From Agromyces sp. 3263 (GTDB taxonomy: Bacteria; Actinomycetota; Actinomycetes; Actinomycetales; Microbacteriaceae): a DNA stretch of 64,000 nt. The stretch is taken from the NCBI RefSeq assembly GCF_031456545.1, contig NZ_JAVDUV010000002.1, positions 1,054,001 through 1,118,000 on the forward strand, in the 5' to 3' direction. Position numbers and translations under genes: made by a program. Positions 16,005 through 24,774 of the stretch are shown here, piece by piece. The notes beneath the pieces were generated by a model, which saw only the letters and a list, made by a program, of their open reading frames with translations, was not told the origin of the DNA and made no database searches. The first letter of the stretch is position 1. Each line of letters opens with the position of its first letter.

Positions 16005-16865
16005 TCACTTGAGCAGTCGGGAGAGCACGCGATCGGCGAGCGGCTTGCCGCCCGTCTGGCACGTCGGGCAGTACTGGAACGTCGAGTCCGCGAAGATGAC
16101 CTCGCGCACGGTGTCGCCGCACACGGGGCATGCCTCGCCCGTGCGGCCGTGCACCTGCATGCGGGTGCGCTTGGAGTCCTTGAGCTGTTCGGGAGGCCGG
16201 CCCGCCGCGGCCGCGATGGCATCGGAGAGCGTGTCGCGCAGCGCGTGGTAGAGGCGTTCGACCTCGTCGGGCTTCAACTTGGCGGCGAGCGCGTACGGTG
16301 ACATGCGCGCGTTGTGCAGGATCTCGTCGGAGTAGGCGTTGCCCACACCGGCGAACACCGACTGGTCGCGCAGCAGCCCCTTGATCTGGGTGCGACGGCC
16401 GGCGAGGATGCCCGCGAAGTCGTCGAGCGTGAAGTCGGGCGCCGTCGGATCGGGGCCCAGCCGGGCGATGCCGGGCACCTCGACCGGGTCGCGCACGACG
16501 TAGACCGCCAGCGACTTCTTCGTGCCGGCCTCGGTGAGGTCGAATCCCGCCCCGTCGTCGAGGCGGACGCGCAGCGCGATGGGCGACTTGCCCGGCCGGA
16601 TGACGGTCTTGGGGAGCTCTTCGTACCACCGCAGCCAGCCGGCGCGGGCCAGGTGGAACACGAGGTGCAGGTCGCCCACTGCGAGGTCGACGAACTTGCC
16701 GTGCCGGCTCGCGGCCTCGATCGTCGCCCCGGTGAGCTGCTGCAGCGGCGGATCGAACGTCTTCAGCGCCGAGATCGCCGCGACGGTCGCCCCGGCGACG
16801 GCATGACCCACCGCACGCTCGCGGAGGAAGCCCACGAGCGCATCCACCTCGGGAAGCTCAGGCAC
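16005..16865 (-). CDS. Fpg/Nei family DNA glycosylase
   Basis: The 286-residue base-excision repair enzyme begins PELPEV; after the start residue, Pro acts as the catalytic N-terminal nucleophile with Glu beside it. The helix-two-turn-helix holds VGNAYSDEIL, and the C-terminus has a complete zinc finger (CPVC, 16 residues, CPTC). It removes oxidised bases and cleaves the AP site. The GTG start follows GACGAT on the minus strand (872-877 of the 16 kb block) by six bases, suggesting a leaderless message. A second paralogue lies at 21325-22164. Confidence 0.88.
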   Translation of the reverse strand: MPELPEVDALVGFLRERAVGHAVAGATVAAISALKTFDPPLQQLTGATIEAASRHGKFVDLAVGDLHLVFHLARAGWLRWYEELPKTVIRPGKSPIALRVRLDDGAGFDLTEAGTKKSLAVYVVRDPVEVPGIARLGPDPTAPDFTLDDFAGILAGRRTQIKGLLRDQSVFAGVGNAYSDEILHNARMSPYALAAKLKPDEVERLYHALRDTLSDAIAAAAGRPPEQLKDSKRTRMQVHGRTGEACPVCGDTVREVIFADSTFQYCPTCQTGGKPLADRVLSRLLK

Positions 16866-16921
16866 CAGCCCATCGTCTCACCGACCGGCGACATCGTCAC
16901 CCGACCGTCGGGCACGCTTCG

Positions 16922-16927
16922 TAGGAT
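16922..16927 (+). promoter_or_regulatory. Candidate -10 box, GNAT gene
   Basis: TAGGAT, six bases before the ATG at 16934; a GGAGG also lies in the gap, overlapping the expected transcription start. Confidence 0.5.
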
Positions 16928-16933
16928 CGGAGG

Positions 16934-17482
16934 ATGATCCGCCCCGTCCCGATCGCCGACGACGCCGTGCTCCGCCTCCTCGACGCCGGCGACGCGGCCG
17001 CCCTCGCCGCCGCGTACGTCCGCAACCGGGAGCACCTCACCCCCTGGGAGCCGGTGCGCGACGATGCGTTCTTCACCGAGGAGGGGCAGGCCGCCGACCT
17101 CGACGCGCAGCTCGCGAGCGCCGTCGCGGGCGCGTCCCTGCCGCTGGCGCTCGAGGAGCGGTCGACCGGGCGCATCATCGGGCGGTTCACGATCTCGGGC
17201 ATCATCCGCGGCCCGTTCCAGAGCGCGCACGTCGGGTACTGGGTGGACGGCGCGAGCAACGGCCGGGGCCTCGCCACGTCGGCGGTGCGCGAGGTCCTCC
17301 GGATCTCCCGTGACGAGCTCGGACTGCACCGGGTGCAGGCGGTGACGCTGCCGCACAACGCCGCCTCGCAGCGCGTGCTCGAGCGCAACGGATTCGAGCG
17401 CATCGGATTCGCACCCCGCTACCTGCAGATCGCCGGCCGCTGGCAGGACCACGACCTCTTCCAGGCGATCCTGCACGACTGA
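16934..17482 (+). CDS. GNAT N-acetyltransferase, RimJ/RimL type
   Basis: The 182-residue protein matches ribosomal-protein-alanine acetyltransferases and relatives: REHLTPWEP, then SAHVGYWVDGASNGRGLATSA with the acetyl-CoA turn, and LPHNAASQRVLERNGFERIG. The C-terminal RWQDHDLFQAIL is typical of RimJ-like enzymes. It would transfer acetyl from acetyl-CoA to an amino group, probably a protein N-terminus or a small molecule; the target is not predictable. It diverges from the Fpg gene, with candidate promoters in the 68-base gap. Confidence 0.85.
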   Translation: MIRPVPIADDAVLRLLDAGDAAALAAAYVRNREHLTPWEPVRDDAFFTEEGQAADLDAQLASAVAGASLPLALEERSTGRIIGRFTISGIIRGPFQSAHVGYWVDGASNGRGLATSAVREVLRISRDELGLHRVQAVTLPHNAASQRVLERNGFERIGFAPRYLQIAGRWQDHDLFQAILHD

Positions 17483-17524
17483 CGTTGGGAGGTACCAGCG
17501 GCGGCGGGCCGGGAATCGAAGAAG

Positions 17525-19219
17525 TCACCCCAAGATGACGCCCTGAGCTGCCATGAATGGAATGGGATCGATTTGCGTGCCGTTCTGATATACCTCAAAG
17601 TGCAGATGACAGCCAGTGGCTGCGCCGGTCGCGCCAGACCACGCGATCTGTTGGCCCGCACCCACGATCTGACCGTACCCTACGAGGATGCCACCATCCC
17701 TGATGTGCGCGTACCCGGTGTCGATGCCGCCCCCGTGAGCGATCTTCACGAAATTCCCGTACGTACCGAGCGGCCCCGCGCTGCTCACTCGCCCATCGGA
17801 CGCCGCGTAGATCGGCGCGCCGCATCCGGTACCGATATCGACGCCGCGGTGAAACGATTGCGTGCATCCGCCCGGCGTGCAGATTGGATCGCGTGGACCG
17901 AAGACGTCGGTGATCCGCCCGGAGGCCGGCTTGACCCAGTACTCGCACTCGACACCCTGGGCGACGGCCTCGCTGACCGCGCTCGTTCCGCCCAGGATCA
18001 CTCGCGCGGACGGGTTGAGGTCCGCGATCGCCATGAGCACAGGCCGCGGGGTGCACTCGGTGCGCGAGATGTAGAGCGGTGCCTTGAGACCGCCAGCGAG
18101 GCTTGCTCCCGCGAGGCCGTCGGCGAACTGGCCGCCCGTGGCGATGAACGCGGTGCTCGAAGATCCGGGGCTGAAGACTGAAGCGTTGATAGCGGCGGCC
18201 GTCAGGTAGCGATCCGCACCCTGGTGGCGGATGATCGAGAAGCCGTCGGACTTGAGCAACTGCTCGATGGACGGGTTCACTGCTAGGACGCCGCCGGCGA
18301 TTCGAACGGCGCGCACGCCGAGCGCATCCAACGTCAATATCGTGGCCGGTCGCACCGATGGCAGTGCTCCGTCCACGAGGAGCACCGGCGCCCCGAGCGA
18401 CCCTGCCGCTGCGGAAGCTGCGAGCGCGTCGGGAAAGTCACGTCCGGTGGCCACGAACGCCTCGCCGGCACTCCCGAATGCGTCCAGGACCAGCAATTCG
18501 CCGGTCTCATAGCGATCAAATCCGCCCACCCGCCGAATCGACGGCGTCATGGCCGCGAGCTCCGAGAACACATCAGCACCGATCGCTGCCTCGCCGCCGG
18601 CGACGACGATCCGCTCGGGCATGAGCCGCGTGATCTCCGCCCGTACCACGTCGGGAAGCATGTCGTCCCTGGTGAGCAGCAGGGGGCCTCCGAGATGCGC
18701 CGCCGCCGCCGCCGCAGTCAGCGCATCCGGAAAATCCAAGCCGGTCGCGACATAGAGCACCGGCACATTCGGTGAGAACCGCTGCGAGATGGCGACGGAC
18801 GTCTCGAAACGGTCTGTGCCCGCAAGGCGATGGACGCCCGGCCCGAACGGGGCGATGGTGCTCGTGGCGAGCGGGACGACGAACTGCGAGGTCTCCTCGG
18901 GCGCCGCGGATGAGATCTGCGGTGCTTCGGTCTGCTCCTGCGCCGGCTCGCTCGGAGGAACAGCCGGCTCCGTCGCCGAGGGACCATCCGTGGCCGGTAC
19001 CTCCGTCGACGGCGGATCCGTCGGGGGTTCCTCCGTCGGGGGGTCCTCGGTGATGGGGGTCCCAGGATGGGGCGAGGCTTCAGGCAGTGGCTCTGCCGTC
19101 GGCGACGCACCCGGTGACGGCGGCACGTCGCTCGCGCCGATCGCGGGACCTGCCGTTCCGATTGCGATGAGGACCGCCGCGGCGATCGCGACGGCGCTGT
19201 CGCGCAAAATCTGGCGCAT
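17525..19219 (-). CDS. Secreted cell-wall-binding (CWB2) protein with M23 peptidase domain
   Basis: The 564-residue protein has a signal peptide (residues 1-29, core AVAIAAAVLIAIGTAG) and a long Pro/Glu/Thr/Ser linker (about 30-110). Three cell-wall-binding type 2 repeats follow (about 128-410; GVHRLAGTDRFETS, IRRVGGFDRYETG, HQGADRYLTA, each followed by a FPDAL-like element). The C-terminal M23/LytM domain (about 425-560) has FHRGVDIG, GYAH and CHLHFEVY, supplying the zinc ligands and catalytic His. It is probably an exported glycyl-glycine-type endopeptidase for wall remodelling. GC looks a little lower than its neighbours. Start chosen at the first Met before the signal peptide. Confidence 0.9.
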   Translation of the reverse strand: MRQILRDSAVAIAAAVLIAIGTAGPAIGASDVPPSPGASPTAEPLPEASPHPGTPITEDPPTEEPPTDPPSTEVPATDGPSATEPAVPPSEPAQEQTEAPQISSAAPEETSQFVVPLATSTIAPFGPGVHRLAGTDRFETSVAISQRFSPNVPVLYVATGLDFPDALTAAAAAAHLGGPLLLTRDDMLPDVVRAEITRLMPERIVVAGGEAAIGADVFSELAAMTPSIRRVGGFDRYETGELLVLDAFGSAGEAFVATGRDFPDALAASAAAGSLGAPVLLVDGALPSVRPATILTLDALGVRAVRIAGGVLAVNPSIEQLLKSDGFSIIRHQGADRYLTAAAINASVFSPGSSSTAFIATGGQFADGLAGASLAGGLKAPLYISRTECTPRPVLMAIADLNPSARVILGGTSAVSEAVAQGVECEYWVKPASGRITDVFGPRDPICTPGGCTQSFHRGVDIGTGCGAPIYAASDGRVSSAGPLGTYGNFVKIAHGGGIDTGYAHIRDGGILVGYGQIVGAGQQIAWSGATGAATGCHLHFEVYQNGTQIDPIPFMAAQGVILG

Positions 19220-19506
19220 GTGCTGCCCTTTCCCCCTGTGCGGAGGTGGACCTGCCACGAGAGCATCCCCGGTCCGGCTTCCGCCCTTCGCAGTGTACGG
19301 GGATGCCTCGCACGGAAGCGAGTGGTCCAGACCCCAATGCACCATGACCCGGCTGCACCGCGACTACCATTGGTCCCCGCGGCAGGTCCAGCACCTGCGC
19401 AACGCCCTGCCTCACCTTCATCTCGTTTTTGTCACGCATCGCGCGCCTCGCGCTCTGGCGCGGCCCCGTGCATCTCGTGCAGGCCCGGGTGCCATACGAT
19501 CACGCT
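19220..19506. other. Divergent intergenic region without a gene
   Basis: This gap between the wall-binding peptidase and the next plus-strand gene holds no convincing reading frame. TACGAT at 19495-19500 is the only clear promoter-like element. Confidence 0.5.
19495..19500 (+). promoter_or_regulatory. Candidate -10 box
   Basis: TACGAT, six bases before the GTG start at 19507. Confidence 0.55.
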
Positions 19507-20223
19507 GTGGACGCTCTCACGGCGCGGCAGGTGCTGCGCATCTCACCCGATTCCCCGCTCACCCCCGAGCTCGTCGAACGCGCGTTCGCGGGCGAGTCCG
19601 CGGCGCGGCATCCGTCGCTCTATCCCGATCCCTCGGCGCGCGCGCAGGCCGAGGAGTGGGCGACGACGCTGCAGCAGGCCCGGGCGACGTTGCACGCGCA
19701 ACTGGGAGCCCCGGCTGCCGCCCCCGCCCAGCGGCGGCGGCTTCCCGGTTGGGCGATCGCCGCCATCGCCGTCGGCGTCGTCGTGCTGCTCTCGCTGATC
19801 ACGCTCGGCACGCTCGGCGCGGTGCGACTGGTCGGCGAGGCGGGAGAATCGGCGTCGCGCGCGCTCGAGTCCGAGAATGCCGACGCCGACGCCGAGCCGG
19901 GCGTCGAACGGATGGAGGCCGACGAGACCTACTTCGCGTTCCCCGCGGCGATCGAGTTCTACGCCGACGGCCGGTACCTCGACGAGTGCCCGAGCGAGTA
20001 CGCGCAGGGCTGCTGGCAGGCGGCCCTCTTCACCGAGGCCGATTGCGAGGCCCTGCAAGTGCAGCTCGGCTTCTCGAACGACGCGAGCGCGGTCGCGCCC
20101 GATTCCACCGAGATCGTGGAGAAGCGCGACGTGGCCGCCGGTGACGCGACCGTCGTGGTCTTCGGGCACGACGACTACGGGTACGGCTGGATCAACCAGG
20201 TCACCTGCCTCGACGCCGGCTGA
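19507..20223 (+). CDS. One-TM protein with J-like N-terminal segment and Cys-containing outer domain
   Basis: The 238-residue protein begins with about 60 residues that resemble the start of small J-like/scaffold domains of actinobacterial membrane proteins (ALTARQVLRISPDSPLTPEL, then RHPSLYPDPSAR). A membrane helix spans about 78-102. The outer part (about 125-238) has four cysteines (DECPSEY, QGCW, EADCEAL, VTCLDAG), enough for two disulfides. No catalytic motif is visible and I do not know its function. The GTG start is fixed by the -10 box six bases upstream. Confidence 0.65.
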   Translation: MDALTARQVLRISPDSPLTPELVERAFAGESAARHPSLYPDPSARAQAEEWATTLQQARATLHAQLGAPAAAPAQRRRLPGWAIAAIAVGVVVLLSLITLGTLGAVRLVGEAGESASRALESENADADAEPGVERMEADETYFAFPAAIEFYADGRYLDECPSEYAQGCWQAALFTEADCEALQVQLGFSNDASAVAPDSTEIVEKRDVAAGDATVVVFGHDDYGYGWINQVTCLDAG

Positions 20224-20312
20224 CGCGCGACATGGTGGCCGGCGCGGAGTGGTGGCCGGCGCGCCCCGGCGGCACGGCGGGGTCGCCCGGTGCGCGACCG
20301 AGCGCTCGACGC

Positions 20313-20318
20313 TAGGGT
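20313..20318 (+). promoter_or_regulatory. Candidate -10 box
   Basis: TAGGGT, six bases before the ATG at 20325. Confidence 0.5.
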
Positions 20319-20324
20319 CGTCGC

Positions 20325-20702
20325 ATGTTCATCGACGACGGCAGCGACATCCGGATGCTCCACCTCGAGCCCGAGGGCGACCTCATCTCGACGCCCGATG
20401 ACGCGAACGACCTCGTCGGCTCGGCCTGGTCGCACCACGCGAACTTCGTCGTGGTGCCGGTGTCGCGCCTGGACCCCGAGTTCTTCCGGCTCAGCACGGG
20501 GATCGCCGGCGAGATCACTCAGAAGCTCGTGAACTACCGGCTGCGCCTCGCGGTCGTCGGCGACATCTCGGAGCATCTCGCCGAGAGCAACGCCCTGCGG
20601 GACTTCGTGTGGGAGTCGAACCGCGGCGACCAGATCTGGTTCGTCGACGACGAGGCGGCGCTGCAGGCGAAGCTCTCGAAGCGGAGCGGCGGGGCCGGCT
20701 GA
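20325..20702 (+). CDS. DUF4180-like protein
   Basis: The 125-residue soluble protein fits the DUF4180 pattern: a short strand-rich start, GDLISTPDDANDLVGSAW, VVVPVSRLDPEFFRLSTGIA, then KLVNYRLRLAVVGDI and DFVWESNRGDQIWFVDDE. The fold probably resembles STAS/ThiS-type alpha-beta sandwiches. No biochemical role is established. It appears to be a single-gene unit with its own leaderless-type promoter. Confidence 0.7.
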   Translation: MFIDDGSDIRMLHLEPEGDLISTPDDANDLVGSAWSHHANFVVVPVSRLDPEFFRLSTGIAGEITQKLVNYRLRLAVVGDISEHLAESNALRDFVWESNRGDQIWFVDDEAALQAKLSKRSGGAG

Positions 20703-20784
20703 GGCGCGCGAGAGCACCTCAGGGCGCCGGACGGCGGACGCCGGCGTCCGACTCGGTGTCGGTGGCTCCTGAGACACTCTCACT

Positions 20785-21018
20785 ATGGAGGTCCTGGAGT
20801 TGCGACAGACTCGTCACCTGCGGGTGGGCGACACGCTCGTCAGCGCCGCGGGCCGCACGTTCGAGGTCACGAAGGTCGCCCGCGTCGGCCGGGGCATCCG
20901 CGTCGCCTACCTCGACGACGACGGGCAGCCGGGGCGGTTCACCGCCGCGCCCGACGCGGTCAGCCGGGTGCGCCGCAGCCCCGGCGAGCACCGCTCGTCG
21001 ATCACCGGCGCGGCCTGA
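20785..21018 (+). CDS. Small hypothetical protein with beta-barrel-like start
   Basis: A 77-residue basic protein: LRVGDTLVSAAGRTFEVTKVARVGRGIRV suggests a small SH3/KOW-like beta barrel, followed by a flexible Ser/Arg tail. It ends directly against the convergent dodecin gene (stop codons at 21018 and 21019 abut), leaving no room for a terminator. The function is unknown. Confidence 0.55.
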   Translation: MEVLELRQTRHLRVGDTLVSAAGRTFEVTKVARVGRGIRVAYLDDDGQPGRFTAAPDAVSRVRRSPGEHRSSITGAA

Positions 21019-21228
21019 CTACTCCTCCAGCCGGAACCCGACCTTCAGCGTGACCTGGAAGTGCACGACGTTGCCGCCGGCGACCTCGCCGCGCGTCGAC
21101 ACCACCTCGAACCAGTCGACGTTGCGAAGGGTCGAGGTCGCCCGCCCGATGGCGTTGCGGATCGCGGTGTCGATGCTCTCGCCCGAGGTGCCGACGATCT
21201 CGGTGACCCGGTAGACATGATCGGTCAT
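21019..21228 (-). CDS. Dodecin family flavin-binding protein
   Basis: The 69-residue protein matches dodecin over its whole length: VYRVTEIVGTS, then SIDTAIRNAIGRATSTLRNV and the strand FQVTLKVGFRLEE. Trp42 in DWFEV is the residue that stacks on flavin in bacterial dodecins. These proteins form hollow dodecamers that store or buffer flavins and sometimes CoA. The gene has a GGGGAG-type ribosome-binding site and stands alone. Confidence 0.93.
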   Translation of the reverse strand: MTDHVYRVTEIVGTSGESIDTAIRNAIGRATSTLRNVDWFEVVSTRGEVAGGNVVHFQVTLKVGFRLEE

Positions 21229-21324
21229 GGTCTGCTCCCCACCCCCGCGCGTCGCGGGATGCCTCGACCCTAGCCCGCGCCGCCGCCCGCCGACAGGGCT
21301 CGACCGTCGCCGGCGATCGTCGGC

Positions 21325-22164
21325 TCACTTGAGCGGCAGCAGCTCGCCGTGCGTCTGGTCGGTCGGGCAGTACTGGGCGGTGGTGCTCGCGAACGAGAAG
21401 TCGCGAATGGTGTCGCCGCACACCGGGCACGGCTCGCCTGCCCGGCCGTGCACCCGCATGGACGCGACCTTGGCCGCCTTGAGCTCCGCGATCGGCACGC
21501 CCCGCTGGGCCTCGATGGCGTCGCCGATGGTGCCGACGGTGGCGGCGAACAACCGATCGGCCTCATCCGCGGTCAACGCGGAGGCGTGCCCGACGGGCGA
21601 GATCCTCGCCATGAACAGGATCTCGTCGGAGTAGGCGTTGCCGATACCGGCGAGCGACTCCTGGTCTTGCAGCACGGCCTTCACCTGCTTGCGACGACCG
21701 GCGACCGCCGCATCGAACTGCGTCCGCGAGAAGTCGGGGTGGGCCGGGTCGGGACCGAGCTTCGCCACGGCGGGCACCTCGGCCGGGTCGTCGACCACGA
21801 AGCATCCGAGCGAGACCCAGTCACCGGCATCCGTCAGCTCGAGCGTCGAGCCGTCGTCGAACTCGAGCACCACGAGCGTGGGCGGCGCGTCATCGGGCAG
21901 ATCGGCCTCGTCGCCGGCAGCGCCCCATCGCGCCCAGCCGTGGCGGCCGAGCGAGACCACGAGGTGCGCCGCACCGAAGGCCACGTCGACATGCTTGCCG
22001 TGGCGGGCAGCGCCGGTCACCCGTTCGCCCACGAGCGTCTCGGGCGTGCGTGCCCGGGTCTTCAGCGTGCGGAACTCGACGACGTCGACCCCGGCGAGCG
22101 CCCGTCCCGCCAACCGCGTGGCGAGCTCCTCCGTGAGCGCCTGCACTTCAGGTGATTCCGGCAT
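21325..22164 (-). CDS. Fpg/Nei family DNA glycosylase, second paralogue with altered zinc finger
   Basis: The 279-residue protein begins PESPEV, with the catalytic Pro and Glu kept, and has the helix-two-turn-helix IGNAYSDEILFMA. The C-terminal zinc finger reads CPVC then YCPTDQT: the fourth cysteine is an aspartate. Similar forms occur in Nei-like actinobacterial enzymes, where Asp might still bind metal weakly or the finger may depend on other contacts. Substrate preference (8-oxoguanine versus oxidised pyrimidines or AP sites) cannot be told from sequence. Confidence 0.85.
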   Translation of the reverse strand: MPESPEVQALTEELATRLAGRALAGVDVVEFRTLKTRARTPETLVGERVTGAARHGKHVDVAFGAAHLVVSLGRHGWARWGAAGDEADLPDDAPPTLVVLEFDDGSTLELTDAGDWVSLGCFVVDDPAEVPAVAKLGPDPAHPDFSRTQFDAAVAGRRKQVKAVLQDQESLAGIGNAYSDEILFMARISPVGHASALTADEADRLFAATVGTIGDAIEAQRGVPIAELKAAKVASMRVHGRAGEPCPVCGDTIRDFSFASTTAQYCPTDQTHGELLPLK

Positions 22165-22288
22165 GCCGCCAGCCTTCCACGGGATCGCGCTCGTGAACAG
22201 GCCGTGCCGGTTCCGGATGCCGCGGACGGCCCGGATGGGTCGGTCCGGTCACTCCCCGGGGCCACTCCCCTGGACGCCCCCCCCCGCA

Positions 22289-23716
22289 TCACTGCACGCC
22301 GGCGAAGTCGAGCTTCGCGTCGGCGACGGCGATGACCGACCAGGTGCCGCCCGCGGCATCCGTGAACTCGTAGGCGGGAACGACGAGCACGCTGCCGTCG
22401 GGCTGCCACTGGCTGGCGAGGCCGAGGCGGGCGCTGACGATCTCGACGTCGTTCACGGGCCATGCGACGGACGCTCCATCCCGCGGCGTCGCGGGCGGCT
22501 CGGTCGGCGGCACCCACTCGGGGCTCGCTGTTGAGGCGTCGGGCGCGTCGACCGCCTCCTCGCGGATGGCGAGCGGCATGGCGGTCACCTGCGCGCCGAA
22601 CCGCGGGTCGGAGAGCCGTTCGAACGCCTCCTGCTCGCTGACGACCGGGTAGTCGCCGAGGTTCACCAGGTCGGCGAGCGAACCGTAGGCGCTCACGATG
22701 CCGCCGTCGGTCAGCTCGAGGCTCCACGACTGGTCGATGCGCTGGCCATCGACGACGGGCCACGCCTGCGCCGATCGCGTGACCGCGCCCTCCCACGTCT
22801 CGGAGGTGTACTCGAAGGCACCTGGGTCGCGTCCGACGGAGGCGATGAGCGACCGCAGGGCGTCGATCGCGGCGTCCTCCGACGGCAGGCCGACGGTCGG
22901 CGGCTCGCAGGGGTCGACGGGGGCGACCTCGCCCGTGCCGTCGGTGCCCTCCGTGCCCGCGCCGGTGTCGGTCGTCGCGCAGTTCCAGGGGTTCAGGAGC
23001 GGATCCGAGTAGGAGAAGCTGAGCGTGCCGTCGAGCCCGACGTAGAGCGACGGGGCGGTGCCGTCCTGGGGACCGACCGTCCACGCGCCGTCCTTCAGCT
23101 GGGGCGTTCCCTCCACGCCGAGGGCGGCGGCCAGCGCGCCGACCGATTCGGCGTTGGAGGCTCCGCGGGCGTCGTACCCGTAGCCGGGCGCGCTGCCCGA
23201 GGCCGTCGAGAGGCCGGTCGAGTGGAAGCTGTTGCGCCCGAACCCGGGGTAGAGCATGCCGCTCGCTCCGGATGCGGAACGCTTGGCCTGGTCGGGTGCC
23301 GCACCCGCGATCGCGCCGTCCTGGAGGGTGCTCTGCTCGGTGGTCGCGCCGTCGGCGGCGCCCTGCAGCGAGATGGGCGGGGCCGCGGCTCCCGCGACGT
23401 TCGTGGAGTCGTTCGTCGAGGCGCCGACGGCGTAGCCGGCTCCGCTGAAGACCACGAGCGAGGCGGCGACGGCGGCGATGGCGACCCAGGTCGGGCGGCG
23501 GCGCGCGCGCTCGGAGGCGAGGTCGGCGACGGGCGACGGCTGGGCCGGCGCGGCATCCGTCATCGACGTGCCGGTGGCGGATGCGGCATCCGTCGTGGAT
23601 GCTGCAGTCGCCCTGGCGACGACCTCGTCGGCGAACCCCGCGCTGGGCTCGACCGATGCGGCGGGATCGGCGGCGCGAAGCCGCGCCACCGGGTCGAGCT
23701 CGTTGTCGTCATGCAT
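22289..23716 (-). CDS. Probable anti-sigma factor-like membrane protein
   Basis: The 475-residue protein has about 85 cytoplasmic residues, one membrane helix (about 88-110, VAIAAVAASLVVFSGAGYAVGA) and a large outer domain without cysteine-rich or enzymatic motifs. It lies 105 bases behind an ECF sigma gene on the same strand, the usual place for an anti-sigma factor, but it lacks a classical zinc anti-sigma H-x3-C-x2-C motif. The start is set at ATG 23716 because GGAGG lies nine bases before it; a GTG three codons upstream would overlap that site. Confidence 0.6.
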   Translation of the reverse strand: MHDDNELDPVARLRAADPAASVEPSAGFADEVVARATAASTTDAASATGTSMTDAAPAQPSPVADLASERARRRPTWVAIAAVAASLVVFSGAGYAVGASTNDSTNVAGAAAPPISLQGAADGATTEQSTLQDGAIAGAAPDQAKRSASGASGMLYPGFGRNSFHSTGLSTASGSAPGYGYDARGASNAESVGALAAALGVEGTPQLKDGAWTVGPQDGTAPSLYVGLDGTLSFSYSDPLLNPWNCATTDTGAGTEGTDGTGEVAPVDPCEPPTVGLPSEDAAIDALRSLIASVGRDPGAFEYTSETWEGAVTRSAQAWPVVDGQRIDQSWSLELTDGGIVSAYGSLADLVNLGDYPVVSEQEAFERLSDPRFGAQVTAMPLAIREEAVDAPDASTASPEWVPPTEPPATPRDGASVAWPVNDVEIVSARLGLASQWQPDGSVLVVPAYEFTDAAGGTWSVIAVADAKLDFAGVQ

Positions 23717-23821
23717 GTCGATCACCCTCCGTGACTGCGTTCATAGACGGATATGTCCGACGAGGCCGGAACCTTGCAGGGACGCCGCAGGACCCGGCGC
23801 GGGTGCCGTGCCGTGCCGTGC

Positions 23822-24343
23822 CTAGAACGACAGCCGCTCGCCCCACGCCTCGCGGAGGCGCTTGCGTGCACGTGAGAGCGCGGCATCCGCCCCCGACCGG
23901 GAGATGCCGAGCACCTCGGCGAGCTCGGCGCCGTCGAGGCCCTCCCACGCGTGCAGGAGCAGGATCTGCCGATCGCGCTCCCCCACGCTCGCGAGCGCCC
24001 CACGGAGCTCGGCATCGAACAGGGTGCTCAGCTCGGGGTCGTCGCTCACGCGAACCGCCCCCGACTCGGGCACCTCGTCGACCGCGAGGTCGATGGTCTT
24101 GCGCCGGTGATTCGCCAGCGTGAAGCCCGCGGTGCGGTAGAGCCACGGGAGCACGGCGTCGGGCGGCACGTCGGCGCGGCGGCGCCAGGCCGTCGTGAAC
24201 ACCTCGGCCGCGAGGTCCTCGGCGTCCTGCCGCGGCCCCCGGCGCGCGAAGTAGCGGACGAGGGCCGTCGAGTGCTCGCGCACGACTGCGGTGAACCAGG
24301 CGACCTCGTCGGAGGTCGCGGGCTGGTGGGCGCCCTCGGGCAT
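23822..24343 (-). CDS. ECF RNA polymerase sigma factor
   Basis: The 173-residue protein has region 2 (YFARRGPRQDAEDLAAEVFTTAWRR, here quoted in part, with the core-binding D-A-E-D-L-x-A-E-V-F helix) and region 4 (DRQILLLHAWEGLDGAELAE, then ISRSGADAALSRARKRLRE), joined by a short linker; there is no region 1 or 3. It should direct RNA polymerase to a small regulon. The start is placed at ATG 24343, 30 residues before region 2. The following gene encodes its probable membrane partner. The inducing signal is unknown. Confidence 0.88.
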   Translation of the reverse strand: MPEGAHQPATSDEVAWFTAVVREHSTALVRYFARRGPRQDAEDLAAEVFTTAWRRRADVPPDAVLPWLYRTAGFTLANHRRKTIDLAVDEVPESGAVRVSDDPELSTLFDAELRGALASVGERDRQILLLHAWEGLDGAELAEVLGISRSGADAALSRARKRLREAWGERLSF

Positions 24344-24468
24344 CGCCACCCCCTCGGTCGCGTCGGTGTCGGCTGCGGTGCTGGCGATCCTCACACCCGG
24401 TATGTGTCGGATCTGCCGCGAGTCTTGCACGGAACGACGGAATTCCTCGCGCGCGAGGCGGGAGCGCC

Positions 24469-24774
24469 TCAGTCGAACATCGGGGTCAGGAACCTCCGCT
24501 CGTAGCGCCGGAAGCAGCGGGTCTCCGCGCCGAACCGGTTGGCCTCCACGCATTCGGGGTCGGTCGTCGCGGCGGTGCGGTACTGCTCGTACTCGGCCAG
24601 CGACGGGAACGTGAAGAGCGCGAACGCCTCATCGCTGTCGCCCTCGCTCGGCAGGAAGTAGCCGTGGTGCGTGCCGCCGAGCCGGTTCACGAGGTGGATC
24701 CATCGCCGGCCGTACTCCTCGAAGTCGGACAGCTTGTGGGGGTCGATCTCGTAGCGCAGGTGGATGGTGATCAT
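24469..24774 (-). CDS. NIPSNAP family protein
   Basis: This 101-residue ferredoxin-fold-like (dimeric alpha-beta barrel) protein fits NIPSNAP: ITIHLRYEIDPHKLSDFEEYG, then GGTHHGYFLPSEGDSDEAFA and a YEQYR helix. Members often act as small stress-related or accessory proteins; no catalytic residue is assigned. It starts with ATG six bases after GAGCGT on the minus strand, another leaderless-type arrangement. The 297 bases upstream show no gene. Confidence 0.75.
   Translation of the reverse strand: MITIHLRYEIDPHKLSDFEEYGRRWIHLVNRLGGTHHGYFLPSEGDSDEAFALFTFPSLAEYEQYRTAATTDPECVEANRFGAETRCFRRYERRFLTPMFD

Noticed and set aside
22277..22285. Run of nine C bases as a phase-variation tract
   Set aside because: It lies between two convergent-free gene ends, outside any reading frame or promoter I can support; it could equally be a sequencing or replication feature.
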